Part shown: positions 10,866-21,396 of the stretch, piece after piece
How positions within the stretch are numbered: the first letter of the stretch is position 1
Layout of the letters: each line of letters begins with the position of its first letter
NCBI GenBank assembly: GCA_001687465.1
Contig: LVLI01000094.1
Coordinates: 1 to 64,000 of the forward strand
Direction: 5' to 3'
Length of the DNA stretch: 64,000 bases
Source of the DNA: Halocafeteria seosinensis
Taxonomy: Eukaryota; Sar; Bigyra; Bicosoecida
Made by a program: the position numbers and the translations under genes
The notes under the pieces: model-generated
Database searches by the model: none
The model's input: the letters and a program-made list of their open reading frames with translations, nothing else
What the model was told of the DNA's origin: nothing

Positions 10866-13520
10866 ATGAGCAATAATCATAATTATCCCTATCAACAGCA
10901 GCAACAGCAACAGGGACAGCAGGTGGGAATGCCACCTAATCCCAACCCTCAGCAGCAGCAGCAGCAGCCATATCCTCCACATACACAGACCTCGAGCAAC
11001 AATGCTCCTCCACCGCCGCCGCCGCCTCATATGATGGGCGGAGGTATGCCGCCCCCTCCGCCCAACATGATGCAAGGACAGCAAGCGTTCGTACCCCCGC
11101 CGCCACCACCTGGAATGATGCCTCCACAACAACAGCAGCAGCAGCCATATCAACAGCAGCCTCAGCAGCAGTATCAACAACAACCGCAGTTTCCGCCGGG
11201 GCAATCGATGCCCATGTCTATGCCCATGCCCCCACAGCAGCAGCAGCAGCAGCCGCCGAGGGGACATTATGGGCCGCCGCCGCCGATGCAGTATCAAATG
11301 TACGGAAGTGGGGCTCCACAGCAACAACAGCCACAGTATTATCAGCAGCAACCGTATCAACAATTCCCGTATACTGCTACACAGACTGCTAATGGAACGC
11401 AGCAGCCGATAGAGTCGACAGAAATCTACCGAGCTTGGATCGGCAAGTTTCCTGCGAATACCGCAGAGGAGCTCCTTCGGGCATTGCTAGAAAGTTGTGG
11501 ATATTTGTATGAGTGGAAACGAAGCAGGGATCCCGAGAGTGGAGAAACAAAGTCTTTTGGGTTTGCGCAGTTCTTATCAAGTGACTCGATCGGTCGAGCG
11601 CTCCGGGTGTTGACTGGATTTCCTTTGGAGGACAAAATGATATCAGTAGTCGTGGATACTAAGACGAAAACAAAGCTCAAAGAACAACGACAGAAGCATG
11701 TTGAAGCAATTGAGAGCCACGGCACGCAGCTCTTCGATGTGAAAGATGAATCCTCTGGAGTATCCTCTTCTTTGTTCCACCGCTACACTGACGCTCGTGC
11801 AACTTCTTCATCTACGGATTGGGATGAGCTGTGGAAACTTACTCAAGAGGAAATAGACAAGGATACCAAAGCTTTAGAGAATATGGAGAAAATATTGTCT
11901 GATTGGGCAGATGGGACTCTAGCCTCCCAGAAACGCCATGAAGAGGCTGGAAATAAGCCTTGGTGGGAGGATCAACTGAGAGAGGGGCCCGCAGTTCGTT
12001 TCCACGATGAAGACAGGGAGGAAAGTAGCCATCGTATTCCGTTAATGAATGATAAACTAAGGAATCAGATTGACGCGTTTCGTACTGCGGGGGAACATCA
12101 GGACGAAGAAATTCGTAGGCGGCAAGAGCTGAAAAAGAAGCGAGAAGTGGAGATGATGCGCCGAAGGGCGCGCATTGAAGCTGAGCGAAAAAAGAAAGAA
12201 GAAGAGAAAAAACAACAGGAAGAAGCAACTTCCAGCAGTGAATCCGCTACCAGCGCAAGCGATTCCGCTACAGCTACTGTTGCAGCTGGGGCAGAATCTT
12301 CCACCGTTCTGACGTCTACCTCGATGAGTAGTGTCGCAGCAACTGGAGATGAGAATGTTCACACGGAAAGCACCAGTAGTGTCGTCACGACCAACACTAC
12401 CGCTGCACATAACACTACGACAACTTCAGAGGATAGGATGTCAACGGACAGATCCAAGAAACGGGAATCAAGGGACCGGAGAAGCAAGAGCCGTCGAAGC
12501 CGGTCCTCCTCTCGAGACAGTCGTGAGAAGCGTAGCAAGAGTCGCCGCAAACATCGTCGAAGTCGGAGCAGGGACCGGAGCAGAAGCCATAGGAAGAAAA
12601 AAGAGCGACGAAGCCGGAGTAGAAGCAGAAGCCGTAGTAAGGATAGAAAGCATCGGCGCCGTGATCGCCATGCCAGAAAGTCTGAAGAAAAGAGCGAAAG
12701 TGATGCCAATGACACGACCCAAACCTCTGAACCGGCTATGTCAGCCGCCAGCAACGAAGTGGTTGCCTCGGGGCCCAACGTTAGTGACACGTACACGAGT
12801 AGCGGGAGCAATGGCAGTGCGCTCACGGTCTCAGCACCTTCGCCAACAACACAGGCATCGTCTGACACCGAGGAGTCCAGCGCTGGACCGTCATCGTCCC
12901 ACCCATCAGCCACTGTCTCAGTGACAAGTACAAGTGAAGTCTCCGCCGTTGGAACCAGCGGAGTGACTAGTACGACTAGAGAGGCCGATAGGAACTTGAA
13001 GCGCTCTAATGAATCCCAGACTGTGAGAATAGCATTTGGAGGGAAGAAACAGAAGCAGAAGAAAGGAGTGAATGCGGCGGCGAGTAAACCAGTATTTGAA
13101 GAAGACAACCAATCCTATCACTTCCGTCCTTCTATGCTCGCTTCCCATGGAGAAGACTCTACCGGTCATGAAGTGTTCATACCCAAGGATATGCACGCTC
13201 TATTCGCTAAGGATATGCAACCGACTTGGGTAGAACTTGAAAAGCACGATGCTGTAAACAAGTATATTAAACCATGGGTAATCTCCAAGGTGATTGAATT
13301 CCTTGGAGAAGATGAACCGGCAATGAGAGACCTCATTCTCAACCAACTGAGCTCTCAAGCAAAAGCGGGGCCTTACAACCTCCTAGAGGAGCTACAACTA
13401 GTTTTGGAAGACGATGCAAAAGACTTTATGATAGAGTTGTGGCAAAATCTACTGTATCTGGCAGGAACAATCGCCCAAGGGAAACCAGCACTTCTTCACC
13501 AAAGCAAGGAGCAGCAATAG
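10866..13520 (+). CDS. RBM25: RBM25-like splicing factor (RRM + RS + PWI)
   Basis: A single-exon frame of 884 aa. In order it has a Gln/Pro-rich low-complexity N-terminus (residues 1-180, encoded by CAG/CAA and CCN runs); an RRM at about 185-270 with RNP2 RAWIGKFP and RNP1 KSFGFAQF; a charged helical segment of about 400-450 (EIRRRQELKKKREVEMMRRR); an Arg/Ser domain at about 525-600; a Ser/Thr-rich linker; and a C-terminal PWI domain at about 795-870 containing KPWVISKVIEFLG. This architecture is that of RBM25, a U1 snRNP-associated regulator of 5' splice-site choice in the nucleus. The start ATG at 10866 is the first in frame. The stop lies one base from the stop of the convergent RPAP1 gene. 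Confidence 0.92.
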   Translation: MSNNHNYPYQQQQQQQGQQVGMPPNPNPQQQQQQPYPPHTQTSSNNAPPPPPPPHMMGGGMPPPPPNMMQGQQAFVPPPPPPGMMPPQQQQQQPYQQQPQQQYQQQPQFPPGQSMPMSMPMPPQQQQQQPPRGHYGPPPPMQYQMYGSGAPQQQQPQYYQQQPYQQFPYTATQTANGTQQPIESTEIYRAWIGKFPANTAEELLRALLESCGYLYEWKRSRDPESGETKSFGFAQFLSSDSIGRALRVLTGFPLEDKMISVVVDTKTKTKLKEQRQKHVEAIESHGTQLFDVKDESSGVSSSLFHRYTDARATSSSTDWDELWKLTQEEIDKDTKALENMEKILSDWADGTLASQKRHEEAGNKPWWEDQLREGPAVRFHDEDREESSHRIPLMNDKLRNQIDAFRTAGEHQDEEIRRRQELKKKREVEMMRRRARIEAERKKKEEEKKQQEEATSSSESATSASDSATATVAAGAESSTVLTSTSMSSVAATGDENVHTESTSSVVTTNTTAAHNTTTTSEDRMSTDRSKKRESRDRRSKSRRSRSSSRDSREKRSKSRRKHRRSRSRDRSRSHRKKKERRSRSRSRSRSKDRKHRRRDRHARKSEEKSESDANDTTQTSEPAMSAASNEVVASGPNVSDTYTSSGSNGSALTVSAPSPTTQASSDTEESSAGPSSSHPSATVSVTSTSEVSAVGTSGVTSTTREADRNLKRSNESQTVRIAFGGKKQKQKKGVNAAASKPVFEEDNQSYHFRPSMLASHGEDSTGHEVFIPKDMHALFAKDMQPTWVELEKHDAVNKYIKPWVISKVIEFLGEDEPAMRDLILNQLSSQAKAGPYNLLEELQLVLEDDAKDFMIELWQNLLYLAGTIAQGKPALLHQSKEQQ

Positions 13521-13521
13521 C

Positions 13522-16500
13522 TCAACATCGTGAAAGATCGTTCACTAGCTGGGTCAGTCGTTCAAGTGAAGTTGCGTCGCGTGGCTGATACTTCAGATAT
13601 AGGCGCTCAATAACCTTGTATCTCTCATTAATGACGCCCTTGTCAAACCGAACGCAATCATGAATTCCGTAAGAGGTACTGTTTACCTTCCCATAGTCGA
13701 CAATGCACTGAAGAAGATCACGTACAAGAGCATCATTTCGTGCTTCCATCAACGCGTCAAGGCCGTTAGCTTTGGTCCATTCGGTCAGTTTCGACGATTC
13801 CGAGAAAAGGCCATCAGCAATGATCAACAAGCACATACAATATAAGAAGATGTCCCGCGGGTCCATGCACTCACGCAGTGATCCAAACTCCACCGAAGAT
13901 GCCCATTTCTGTAGTGTTTTATACGCTTCACCAAATTGTTCAAACGAACGAAGGTCCCCCGAATCTATTCGAAACCAATAACAGCTAGGTGATCCCAAGG
14001 TTCCTGGCCGTATATCCGCCAAAGATTGTCCAAAGCGCATTCCCCTAACGTCGCCAAGAAGGCCACCTGCAACTGTTGTCCGGATTTCGGTTGGGACATC
14101 CAGACGAAACAGCCATGCAATCGCCAACTCGGTGTGTGATTCCACACATATACCTTGGTTCCAGTGACTGATAAGGTCAGCAGCAACACTGACCGGCTCT
14201 GAAAAAGTAGCAGAGCTCTCTAAGTGGTCTGTTTCCACGTAAGGTTCACCCACTTGCAAGACTTGTCCGAGCGTTTCTGGAGAGCCTTGAGACAACTCTC
14301 CATGCAGCATTTCCGATGAAATGATGAGAAGTCTCATGGCTGCGTCTAGCTTTCTTCCGTGTCCACTTAAAGGGATTAACCCCAGGCCCAAGGATGTCTC
14401 CAGGACTCCCTTGCATAAAGCTCGTGTAAGCGATGGAATCGGGTAAAGTTTACAAAGCACTGTTCCACAGACGAAAACAGTGCAGGACATGATAAGCTCC
14501 GTCAACGAGAAAGCCGCCTTCTCATCCATTATATCCATTCCAGAGGGTAAGTTATTTCGAAATTCCTCTACGACAAATTTCAATGGCCATAAAATCCATG
14601 AAGGGTTAAGAACTAGAGGTAACCCTGCGCAATCAGCGTCAAACGAAGAATTTGTGTTACTGTATCCTCGTAAAGCAGCCAGGCTTCCGGTACCGCTAGC
14701 TGATTTAGATGATTCCTGTTGTTGATAAGCTTTCTTGTCCCAGCGTTGGCGGGGCCATGTTGCTTGAAGGTGCGAAAAGTCGTCTAGGAATTCGCAGCGG
14801 AAGATGCACACACTATTATTGATCTCCTCCTCCGAACCTATAAGGCGTACAAATGCTTCTTCCAGGTCCCTTTTCCATTTGCTAACATAGGCAGACGGCT
14901 CTTTATTGGCACTATCCCGATTTCGTTCCAGAATTATATCCCACAGTTCTTTCGTGACCCCGTCACGACCTACGTCAGCATAAAACAACATCTGTAAAGA
15001 TATGGGAGCCAAAACGATATCCTTCAAAAACGAAGCTGCTATCGCTTCTTCGGAAGGAATACACGCACTGAGAGCAGTCAACGCTCCACGCACTGTATGC
15101 CTCCAAAGCTCCTCCTCGTTGAATTTCGACAGCGTACCTCCAGCTAGTCCTCCGATAAACATTCTACTAATTGTGTAAGACAGAACCAGCCACAGCCGAC
15201 GATTGCGAAAGTAGCAAAGCTGCATTGGAGCTAGATGTAAGGCCTCGCCGAAATCTAACTGGCAGTTGCTTCCATAACCTTGGGACGCCACCATGCTCGT
15301 TTCTTCACTTGCAGTATCCAGCAGTCTTCTTAAACTGCTGAAGACCCCTGAATGGCACGCCATGGCATAGTGAGATTCCTCAGGTGATAGCACAAATATC
15401 CACGAGCCATTAGGTCCGAGCATGTTCAGCAACTTCACCCACATACTCAGCAGTTCCAAAGACCACGAGTCTAGATCCCCTCCAGCTGCAAGGGCATCAT
15501 GGAACACGCTACTCCTCCAAATCTTCGTTAAGCACCAGTAAACCGAGGCTTGAAACGTTGTTAGGCTGTGGTGGTGCTCAATGTAATACATTATCGGCTC
15601 TTGTTGCTCGCAGAGACAAGGCTGGCAACTGATGCTTTCATCCTCTTGGGTGGTCAACGCCACACTAACATTATTTGATATCAGCAGTTCGGAAAGAGCA
15701 ACGATCAGTCGGAGACAACCCGTTAACAACACTATGCCATGCTGGTTACATCTACGTCCCTCCGTCGATAGTAGAACATCTCTGATACATGTGAATGCAA
15801 ACTTTTGAATTGGTAGTAACATATTCGATAAGTCCGCCAAAATCTCTGCATTTTCTGAAGAAGGTGTGTTCGGATCCTGGAGTTTCGATAAGACACTATG
15901 GCACATGCTCTCAGCCAGTAGAGTGAACTGGAGCTGCATGGTGCTGCGCAATGGTTTCTGGAGATCCACAACGCGAAATAGTCCCTCCGACTGAGCAAAC
16001 TGTATCCAGTACAACCACGAGCTTAGATCTATGCCATGCAAGTTAGAAAGTCGACACACACGGATAGCCTTCTGAAGCAAGGACACTATATGTGTTGACC
16101 TTTCAAAGTCAAGCCCCAGCACGCCCATCATTCCAATTATTCTCCTAACACTGCCCAGAATTCCGGTATCGATTGCTAGCGCCCGGGCAACATTCTTATC
16201 GGACGCGAGCAAAGCCAAAAATACATCCATACAGGAGGATAGCACCTGCCATTGTATGGATGTGGACCGCTTGCCTTGCGAGGACACATCTGTTAGATGG
16301 AAATCAAAAACTTGTTGAATTGAAGCTATCAAACCGTTGGGCTTGCGCTTGACATTTTGCTGCAGCTGTTGTGGCAATCGATGCTGAAGGACTCTCTCTG
16401 CGACGGCGCCGTGTCGCAAACAGAGTGATGTTACTATTTTCAGTACTGCATCCACGCTATTGTCCAATAGTCCTTCCTTGTCAGAGTCACTTGGTTGTAA

Positions 16501-18186
16501 AGAAAGAGACAATAGCACTGTCAGTCGATTTAGAAGTGCCTGAAAAGGCTGCTGGGGAAGCTTTCCTATCGCAAGAACGGGATCGTCAACAAAAAGAGAC
16601 GAAAACGACGACAGGGAAATGCCACCCCCGTCTCCTTCCCGCCCATTACTTACCATCAAATCGGACACACACGATGACTGGGTCGCTTGAGGCGACAAGA
16701 GAGGCGGTGGCAGCGCATGTCCCATGAATGTATCTACAAGCGCATAACAGCTGGACCCAAATGAGGCACATTCATCTCCAAAGCGAGTGTTCTTTTCCTC
16801 GGTGCAGCATACGAAGGCTGCAAGGGTAGATATAGCAGCCCGCGAGACCGCAGGATGCTGAGGTATTGCAGCTTTTCCAGGAACTATAGCTTTTAAACAA
16901 GAGTCACTTATTTCTTTCATATCCAGAAGGCTGGAAAGAATCAATGGTCCGATGCCCTGCGGTAATGGCTTTAAAAACGTCGCCCGATCACTGTCTCCAG
17001 CCGTGCTAAAGAGCTCCTGTTTGATAGCTTCCCGCCGATTCCACATGATGCTGGACAAAGTCTTGAGGGCTAAACCTCGCTGATTTGGCATAGTCGAACC
17101 GGCAAGATACACAAGCTCATTCAACGTATAACCCGGGCTAGTAGGGTCGTCGCCATGATGATACAGTTCAGTTTCATTTGAGCTAGAACCTGCAGGAATC
17201 AGGTAGCCATCTAGGTGGAACCTCGGTTCGTTGCTACGTGCATTTGATTGCTCTGGGCTTCGAGTCCACTGTAGTTTTTCAAGCTCTTGTTGGGGTACCC
17301 TGGACATATCAATATCTCCTTCAGCTGTAAGTGCTTCACGTTCCATAACTTGTTCCTCAGTTGCACTACTTGGATCTGGTTCACCCAATGATTCAGTCGG
17401 ACTGAACGTTACTCCCTTTGAGGAGTGTGGGGGTGGAGGAGCGCGCGCTGTTCGCTGACAAGACTGCTCACTGCCTTTCTCCCTTGAATTTCCTTTCATA
17501 CCGGAGCGACTACCGTCATCAGAGTTTTCCATGTGCTTACCATCGTTTTGGTCGGTAGACGAGCTCTCCTTAACTCCGGTTGTAGAACTTCCTCGGAGCC
17601 TTTGACTCCATGACTGTAGCATCTCCGGAGAGAAGCGAGAGAATACATCGGAAAGGAGTTCCTGGCGTTCCTCATCAGTCATCTGCTGTATCCGGGCAGC
17701 ATTTTCCTGGTGGATTTGGTCGGGATCCATTTCTTTGGCCAAGCGACTATGGCGTTGCAATTGACGATGAAGGGAGCCATTGCTAGATTGCGACTCAGCA
17801 GTGGAACTACTTTCGGATGCTCGGAGACGATTACTGGCATGAGAGCTCTCTCGACCTATCCTCATCGACTCATCACTTGGATTAGACCGCTGCTGTGTTG
17901 TATGGGCATATGCTGCGTTCATACGGCGCTGCTGGAAGAGTGACACTTTCCTTCCTCCACTTGCAGGCGAAGTGGGACTTGTGCGTCTACTCCCTGCTGC
18001 AGCACCATCTTCGGCGCTCTGGACGGAACCACGGGCATTGTTTATATCTTCGTTAACCCCACAATTCAAGCGCTGCGGTCTAGGGAATCCTCCTTCTGTG
18101 GGCGTAAACACTTGTGAACTCCTCTCGGCCGAGGAATCGGCATTGCGTTCCACGATTTTTCCTCCCGAAGGAAGCACTTGATCCAT
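13522..18186 (-). CDS. RPAP1: RNA polymerase II-associated protein 1
   Basis: An intronless frame of 1,554 aa starting at the ATG at 18184-18186. The N-terminal RPAP1 motif (IHQENAARIQQMTDEERQEL then LLSDVFSRFSPEML) is at about residues 155-195. The central RPAP1 signature FHLDGYLIP…HHGDDPTSPGYTLNELVYL is at about 320-365, followed by a long helical region typical of the family. RPAP1 (MINIYO in plants) helps assemble or import RNA polymerase II and supports elongation. It is transcribed divergently from the SANBR-like gene across 253 bp and converges on RBM25 with a one-base gap between stop codons. Confidence 0.9.
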   Translation of the reverse strand: MDQVLPSGGKIVERNADSSAERSSQVFTPTEGGFPRPQRLNCGVNEDINNARGSVQSAEDGAAAGSRRTSPTSPASGGRKVSLFQQRRMNAAYAHTTQQRSNPSDESMRIGRESSHASNRLRASESSSTAESQSSNGSLHRQLQRHSRLAKEMDPDQIHQENAARIQQMTDEERQELLSDVFSRFSPEMLQSWSQRLRGSSTTGVKESSSTDQNDGKHMENSDDGSRSGMKGNSREKGSEQSCQRTARAPPPPHSSKGVTFSPTESLGEPDPSSATEEQVMEREALTAEGDIDMSRVPQQELEKLQWTRSPEQSNARSNEPRFHLDGYLIPAGSSSNETELYHHGDDPTSPGYTLNELVYLAGSTMPNQRGLALKTLSSIMWNRREAIKQELFSTAGDSDRATFLKPLPQGIGPLILSSLLDMKEISDSCLKAIVPGKAAIPQHPAVSRAAISTLAAFVCCTEEKNTRFGDECASFGSSCYALVDTFMGHALPPPLLSPQATQSSCVSDLMVSNGREGDGGGISLSSFSSLFVDDPVLAIGKLPQQPFQALLNRLTVLLSLSLQPSDSDKEGLLDNSVDAVLKIVTSLCLRHGAVAERVLQHRLPQQLQQNVKRKPNGLIASIQQVFDFHLTDVSSQGKRSTSIQWQVLSSCMDVFLALLASDKNVARALAIDTGILGSVRRIIGMMGVLGLDFERSTHIVSLLQKAIRVCRLSNLHGIDLSSWLYWIQFAQSEGLFRVVDLQKPLRSTMQLQFTLLAESMCHSVLSKLQDPNTPSSENAEILADLSNMLLPIQKFAFTCIRDVLLSTEGRRCNQHGIVLLTGCLRLIVALSELLISNNVSVALTTQEDESISCQPCLCEQQEPIMYYIEHHHSLTTFQASVYWCLTKIWRSSVFHDALAAGGDLDSWSLELLSMWVKLLNMLGPNGSWIFVLSPEESHYAMACHSGVFSSLRRLLDTASEETSMVASQGYGSNCQLDFGEALHLAPMQLCYFRNRRLWLVLSYTISRMFIGGLAGGTLSKFNEEELWRHTVRGALTALSACIPSEEAIAASFLKDIVLAPISLQMLFYADVGRDGVTKELWDIILERNRDSANKEPSAYVSKWKRDLEEAFVRLIGSEEEINNSVCIFRCEFLDDFSHLQATWPRQRWDKKAYQQQESSKSASGTGSLAALRGYSNTNSSFDADCAGLPLVLNPSWILWPLKFVVEEFRNNLPSGMDIMDEKAAFSLTELIMSCTVFVCGTVLCKLYPIPSLTRALCKGVLETSLGLGLIPLSGHGRKLDAAMRLLIISSEMLHGELSQGSPETLGQVLQVGEPYVETDHLESSATFSEPVSVAADLISHWNQGICVESHTELAIAWLFRLDVPTEIRTTVAGGLLGDVRGMRFGQSLADIRPGTLGSPSCYWFRIDSGDLRSFEQFGEAYKTLQKWASSVEFGSLRECMDPRDIFLYCMCLLIIADGLFSESSKLTEWTKANGLDALMEARNDALVRDLLQCIVDYGKVNSTSYGIHDCVRFDKGVINERYKVIERLYLKYQPRDATSLERLTQLVNDLSRC

Positions 18187-18439
18187 TATCGTTTGCTTCT
18201 GCGGGGTTATTTAATTTTCTCAGGGGAATACATTCGTGTGTACACTCACCAATACAAAATAATCATGGTAGTGCTTTGTCTGCATGCAATTTCACAGAAA
18301 TACACGTACATACATGCAATGAATGCCAGCACGTACACATGGTTATATTGTATTGTCAAGTATCCACTATTACACTGGTGTATTCTGAATTTGGAGAATT
18401 CTTGAATTCTTCTTTTTGGTGCCAGAGAGGAATCGAGAA

Positions 18440-19580
18440 ATGGAGGTGGTCCTGAACGTGACGGATCCAGTGACAGGAGAGCAACAGACGTTTACTTGCC
18501 CTTGCAGAGATTTGTGCGCCAAGAGCAAGTTCTTTCGAGACCATCCAGCACTGGAACCCTCACGCTCGCGCAATGCAGGAAGATCTGCTGCTTCACCCGT
18601 GTACCTCAATATTCAATGTGATATCCCAACGTTCTCATGGCTGCTTAAGTGGGTGACGACGCAAGACGACCGTGCGGTCAATGCTGCAGACAAACCACAA
18701 TTAGGTACGCCCTGACAGTGTCATACCGCTTGTCCGAAACTGTCTTAAACGTGCCAAAGTTTGCAGATGTGGGTAACGTGACGTCCATCTTGATTAGCTC
18801 CCATTTCCTGGGAATGCGCAGTGTAACAACGGCAGCGATACAGTTTTTCAGTCAAAACTTGGCCGAGATTGCGCGACAGCCTATTGATTTCAACTGCATC
18901 TCCGACGAACTTATTCGCAGAATTGCTCGACAAACGGATGTACGTAGGTTTGTGATTAAGAACGTGCTAAGTTTTGCATTGAACATGATTCCCTGCAGTT
19001 ACTAGCGTTGAAGTCAACTATCGTCCAACTCCCTAGCAATGTGTTGGTTATGCGAACTGCTGCAGCTCGCAATCTTGATCCACAACATGTCATTCACAAT
19101 GCAAAAAGGCAAGAAGCAAAGGCAGAGATGGACGGTAGGGGAGAATACCCTTCTGCGGAACCGTACTCCAAGCCTAACCCTGTTCAACCAGCCTCACCTT
19201 CCCCCAAGACTCCCTCTCCGAACAAAACTTCTGTGGTGGGTAAAAAGCCGAATAGGACGGCCTCCGCAGAGTCGTCTAGTCAACCTGAGGGTTGGGGCAG
19301 GCGCCCAGACACAAGGAGCAGCCAATCGGGTTCACATCGTGACCTAGGAGACAACTGGTTTGACTACGAGTACCATGGCAGCTTACCGTTTTCCCGCCGA
19401 GTTCTCGTTGGTTCTGGTCGTGTCATCAAACATGGATGGCATTCGTATGTAAAGTCAGATGAAGTAGATGAGGCTGCACAGCGGAGACTGAACCGGGATG
19501 CTCGCCGGGATGAAGATGAATTTCATCGGACGAGCAACTTTCTACAGAAGCTCATAGCAGACACCACTGGAGGTTCATGA
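18440..19580 (+). CDS. SANBR/KIAA1841-like BTB protein
   Basis: Three exons, 18440-18704, 18767-18939 and 18999-19580, encode 339 aa. Introns of 62 and 59 nt have GTACGC and GTACGT donors. Exons 1 and 2 encode a BTB/POZ-like domain of the KIAA1841 (SANBR) type: VVLNVTDP…FTCPCRDL, a hydrophobic QCDIPTFSWLLKWV block, then ILISSHFLGM. Exon 3 is Pro/Ser-rich and disordered, with a short conserved-looking tail (WFDYEYHGSLPFSRRVLVGS). SANBR in animals binds switch-region DNA. This protein has no visible SANT domain, so its role here is unknown. An upstream TTG extends the frame, but the ATG at 18440 is preferred. It converges on the DnaJ gene. Confidence 0.75.
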
Positions 19581-20011
19581 TCGAATATGGGAGAGTGCAT
19601 TTAATTGTAAGGATTCTGAAACATTTGTACTCCTGCTGTATATCAGTTGTGCTGGAAGAAAGTGTGGAGGTTGACCGCTGTATTTTGACCCTATCATTTA
19701 TCAAAAGCCCGAAGGAATCGAATAAACAGAGGAAGAGACAGATGAGATAGGGAGAGAGAAGTGCGACACGAGATAAACATGTTAGCAATGTCGAGAGCAC
19801 GTCAAGAATGGGGCTGCGCAGTGGCGATACCGAACGTGAGCAATATAGGAACCGAAGCTGACAACAGGGTCAGGTTGTTAAGGTGCCTTGTTTCTTCTAG
19901 ACATTAAGCGGGTGCACACCGCAGCGGCAAATGAGTGATGTCCACGAACACTGTAACATGTGTGATTGCAAACATTGTGTTCCTCTTTGCACCCGCTAGC
20001 GCTACAACTAA
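19581..20011. other. Convergent 3' spacer, nothing recognised
   Basis: This lies between the ends of the SANBR-like and DnaJ genes and presumably contains both 3' UTRs. Confidence 0.6.
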
Positions 20012-20890
20012 TTATCTTCGAAACGGATGGGCGCCAATTCTTCTACTGGAACCCGATCCAGATTCGCGGTCTCCCAATCGCGAGGAGGCATCTCCCGTTT
20101 GTTGGTCAGTAAATGTTTCTACGCGTCCGTCCTCGTGGCGCACGGTCCTCTTCGTTCGAGTAACCTTCTTCCCGTTTTCAATGACTGTTTCCTGCTGAAT
20201 AGACTCACCAGGGCCGGAACCACCAAAGGAGGTACTCGTGAATGACATAGTTGTGGCTCCTCCCCCGAATCCACCACCGAAAAAGTCGTCAAATGGATCA
20301 CCACCTCCGCCGAACATACTAGCAAATGGATCTCGACCACCGCCACCACCATGACGTCCTCTTCCGCCCATACCTCCCATTCCCATGCCCATCGATTCAA
20401 ACATTTCCGCAAAAGGATCCTTTCCACCAAAGAATTGTTCAAATATAGATTGGGCACTCATAAAGTCCATTCCTCCCATATCGGCACCTCCCGTTCGACC
20501 ACCACTTTGTTGTGCTCCTTCTTTGCCGAAGCGGTCGTACATCTTCCGTTTATTATCATCCGAGAGTGTATCGTACGCTTCTGTTATTTTCTTGAACATT
20601 TCTTCGGCATGTTCCTTGTTATCTGGATTTTTATCCTGCATCACGAATCCCGCCATGTCGTTTGTAAAGCTAGGCGAAGCATATACTCCCCTCTACGTAA
20701 ACTTCAAAAAGAGTGTCGAACACCACCCACCACCCAGGGCCTCGGTGGAAACGACATACTACATAGACGAACCGATGCCACTTACAGGATGCCATTTAAT
20801 CGCGAGTTTCTTGTACGCTTTCTTGATGCTGGAGGATGAGGCGTCCGTGCTGACCCCCAGCACGTCATAATATTCTCTCTCGACCACCAT
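20012..20890 (-). CDS. DnaJ/Hsp40 co-chaperone, DNAJB6-like
   Basis: Two exons on the minus strand, 20786-20890 and 20012-20635, encode 242 aa. The J domain ([20 protein letters not shown]…) carries the HPD motif at residues 34-36, and the 150-nt intron falls exactly between Pro35 and Asp36. The Gly/Phe/Met-rich region ([24 protein letters not shown]) is followed by a short Ser/Thr segment ([10 protein letters not shown]) and a C-terminal [19 protein letters not shown]. This layout, without a zinc finger or the long class B C-terminal domain, resembles DNAJB6/DNAJB2. J proteins stimulate Hsp70 ATPase, and B6-type proteins suppress aggregation. Confidence 0.88.
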
Positions 20891-21396
20891 GTTTCTTTTG
20901 TTCTTATGTTCCTTCACGCGAACCTCGCAGAAACAAGCAAAGCACCAGCAGGAACAGGACAGGGCAGGAAATAGGGATGTATGTGTGTATGTATGTACTG
21001 CACGTGCCGATCAAGAGATCAAGCTACAAAACTACATGTGACAATCAACCGGCAAGGTGTCCTTATACAGGCAAGTAGCGCGCGGCACGAAAAAGCTTCA
21101 ACTTTGACGGCTTCCACGGTTGAAGTTGGGGCTGCCGGGGGAAAACGGTCTCGGTACGCACATACAGTATGTGGTGTTGTAGAAGACCCCCAAGAGTGAA
21201 ATGTGCAATGTTCACGCAATGTTTTTTACAACTCGTGGATACAGATTTCGGTAAGCTCCTGAACTAGGTCTGGTACGTGCATGGCATTCATGGCACATTG
21301 CGTGGCTTCTTGCTGTCGTGGAAATACCAGAACTGTGTGTATTTAGATAGATAGAGGAGATTTCTCGATGTTTTACCGGGGAAGATGTCTATTGGC
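20891..21396. other. Spacer between DnaJ and IMPDH genes
   Basis: DnaJ upstream region plus IMPDH 3' region. It contains a short TGTATGTGTG-type run near 20977-21000 and no supported gene. Confidence 0.6.

Noticed and set aside
10824-11363. Leu/Arg-rich ORF on the minus strand
   Set aside because: It is the antisense shadow of the Gln/Pro-rich N-terminus of RBM25.
12359-13108. 249-codon minus-strand ORF
   Set aside because: Antisense of the RBM25 RS and Ser/Thr regions; its Leu/Arg/Ser composition mirrors them.
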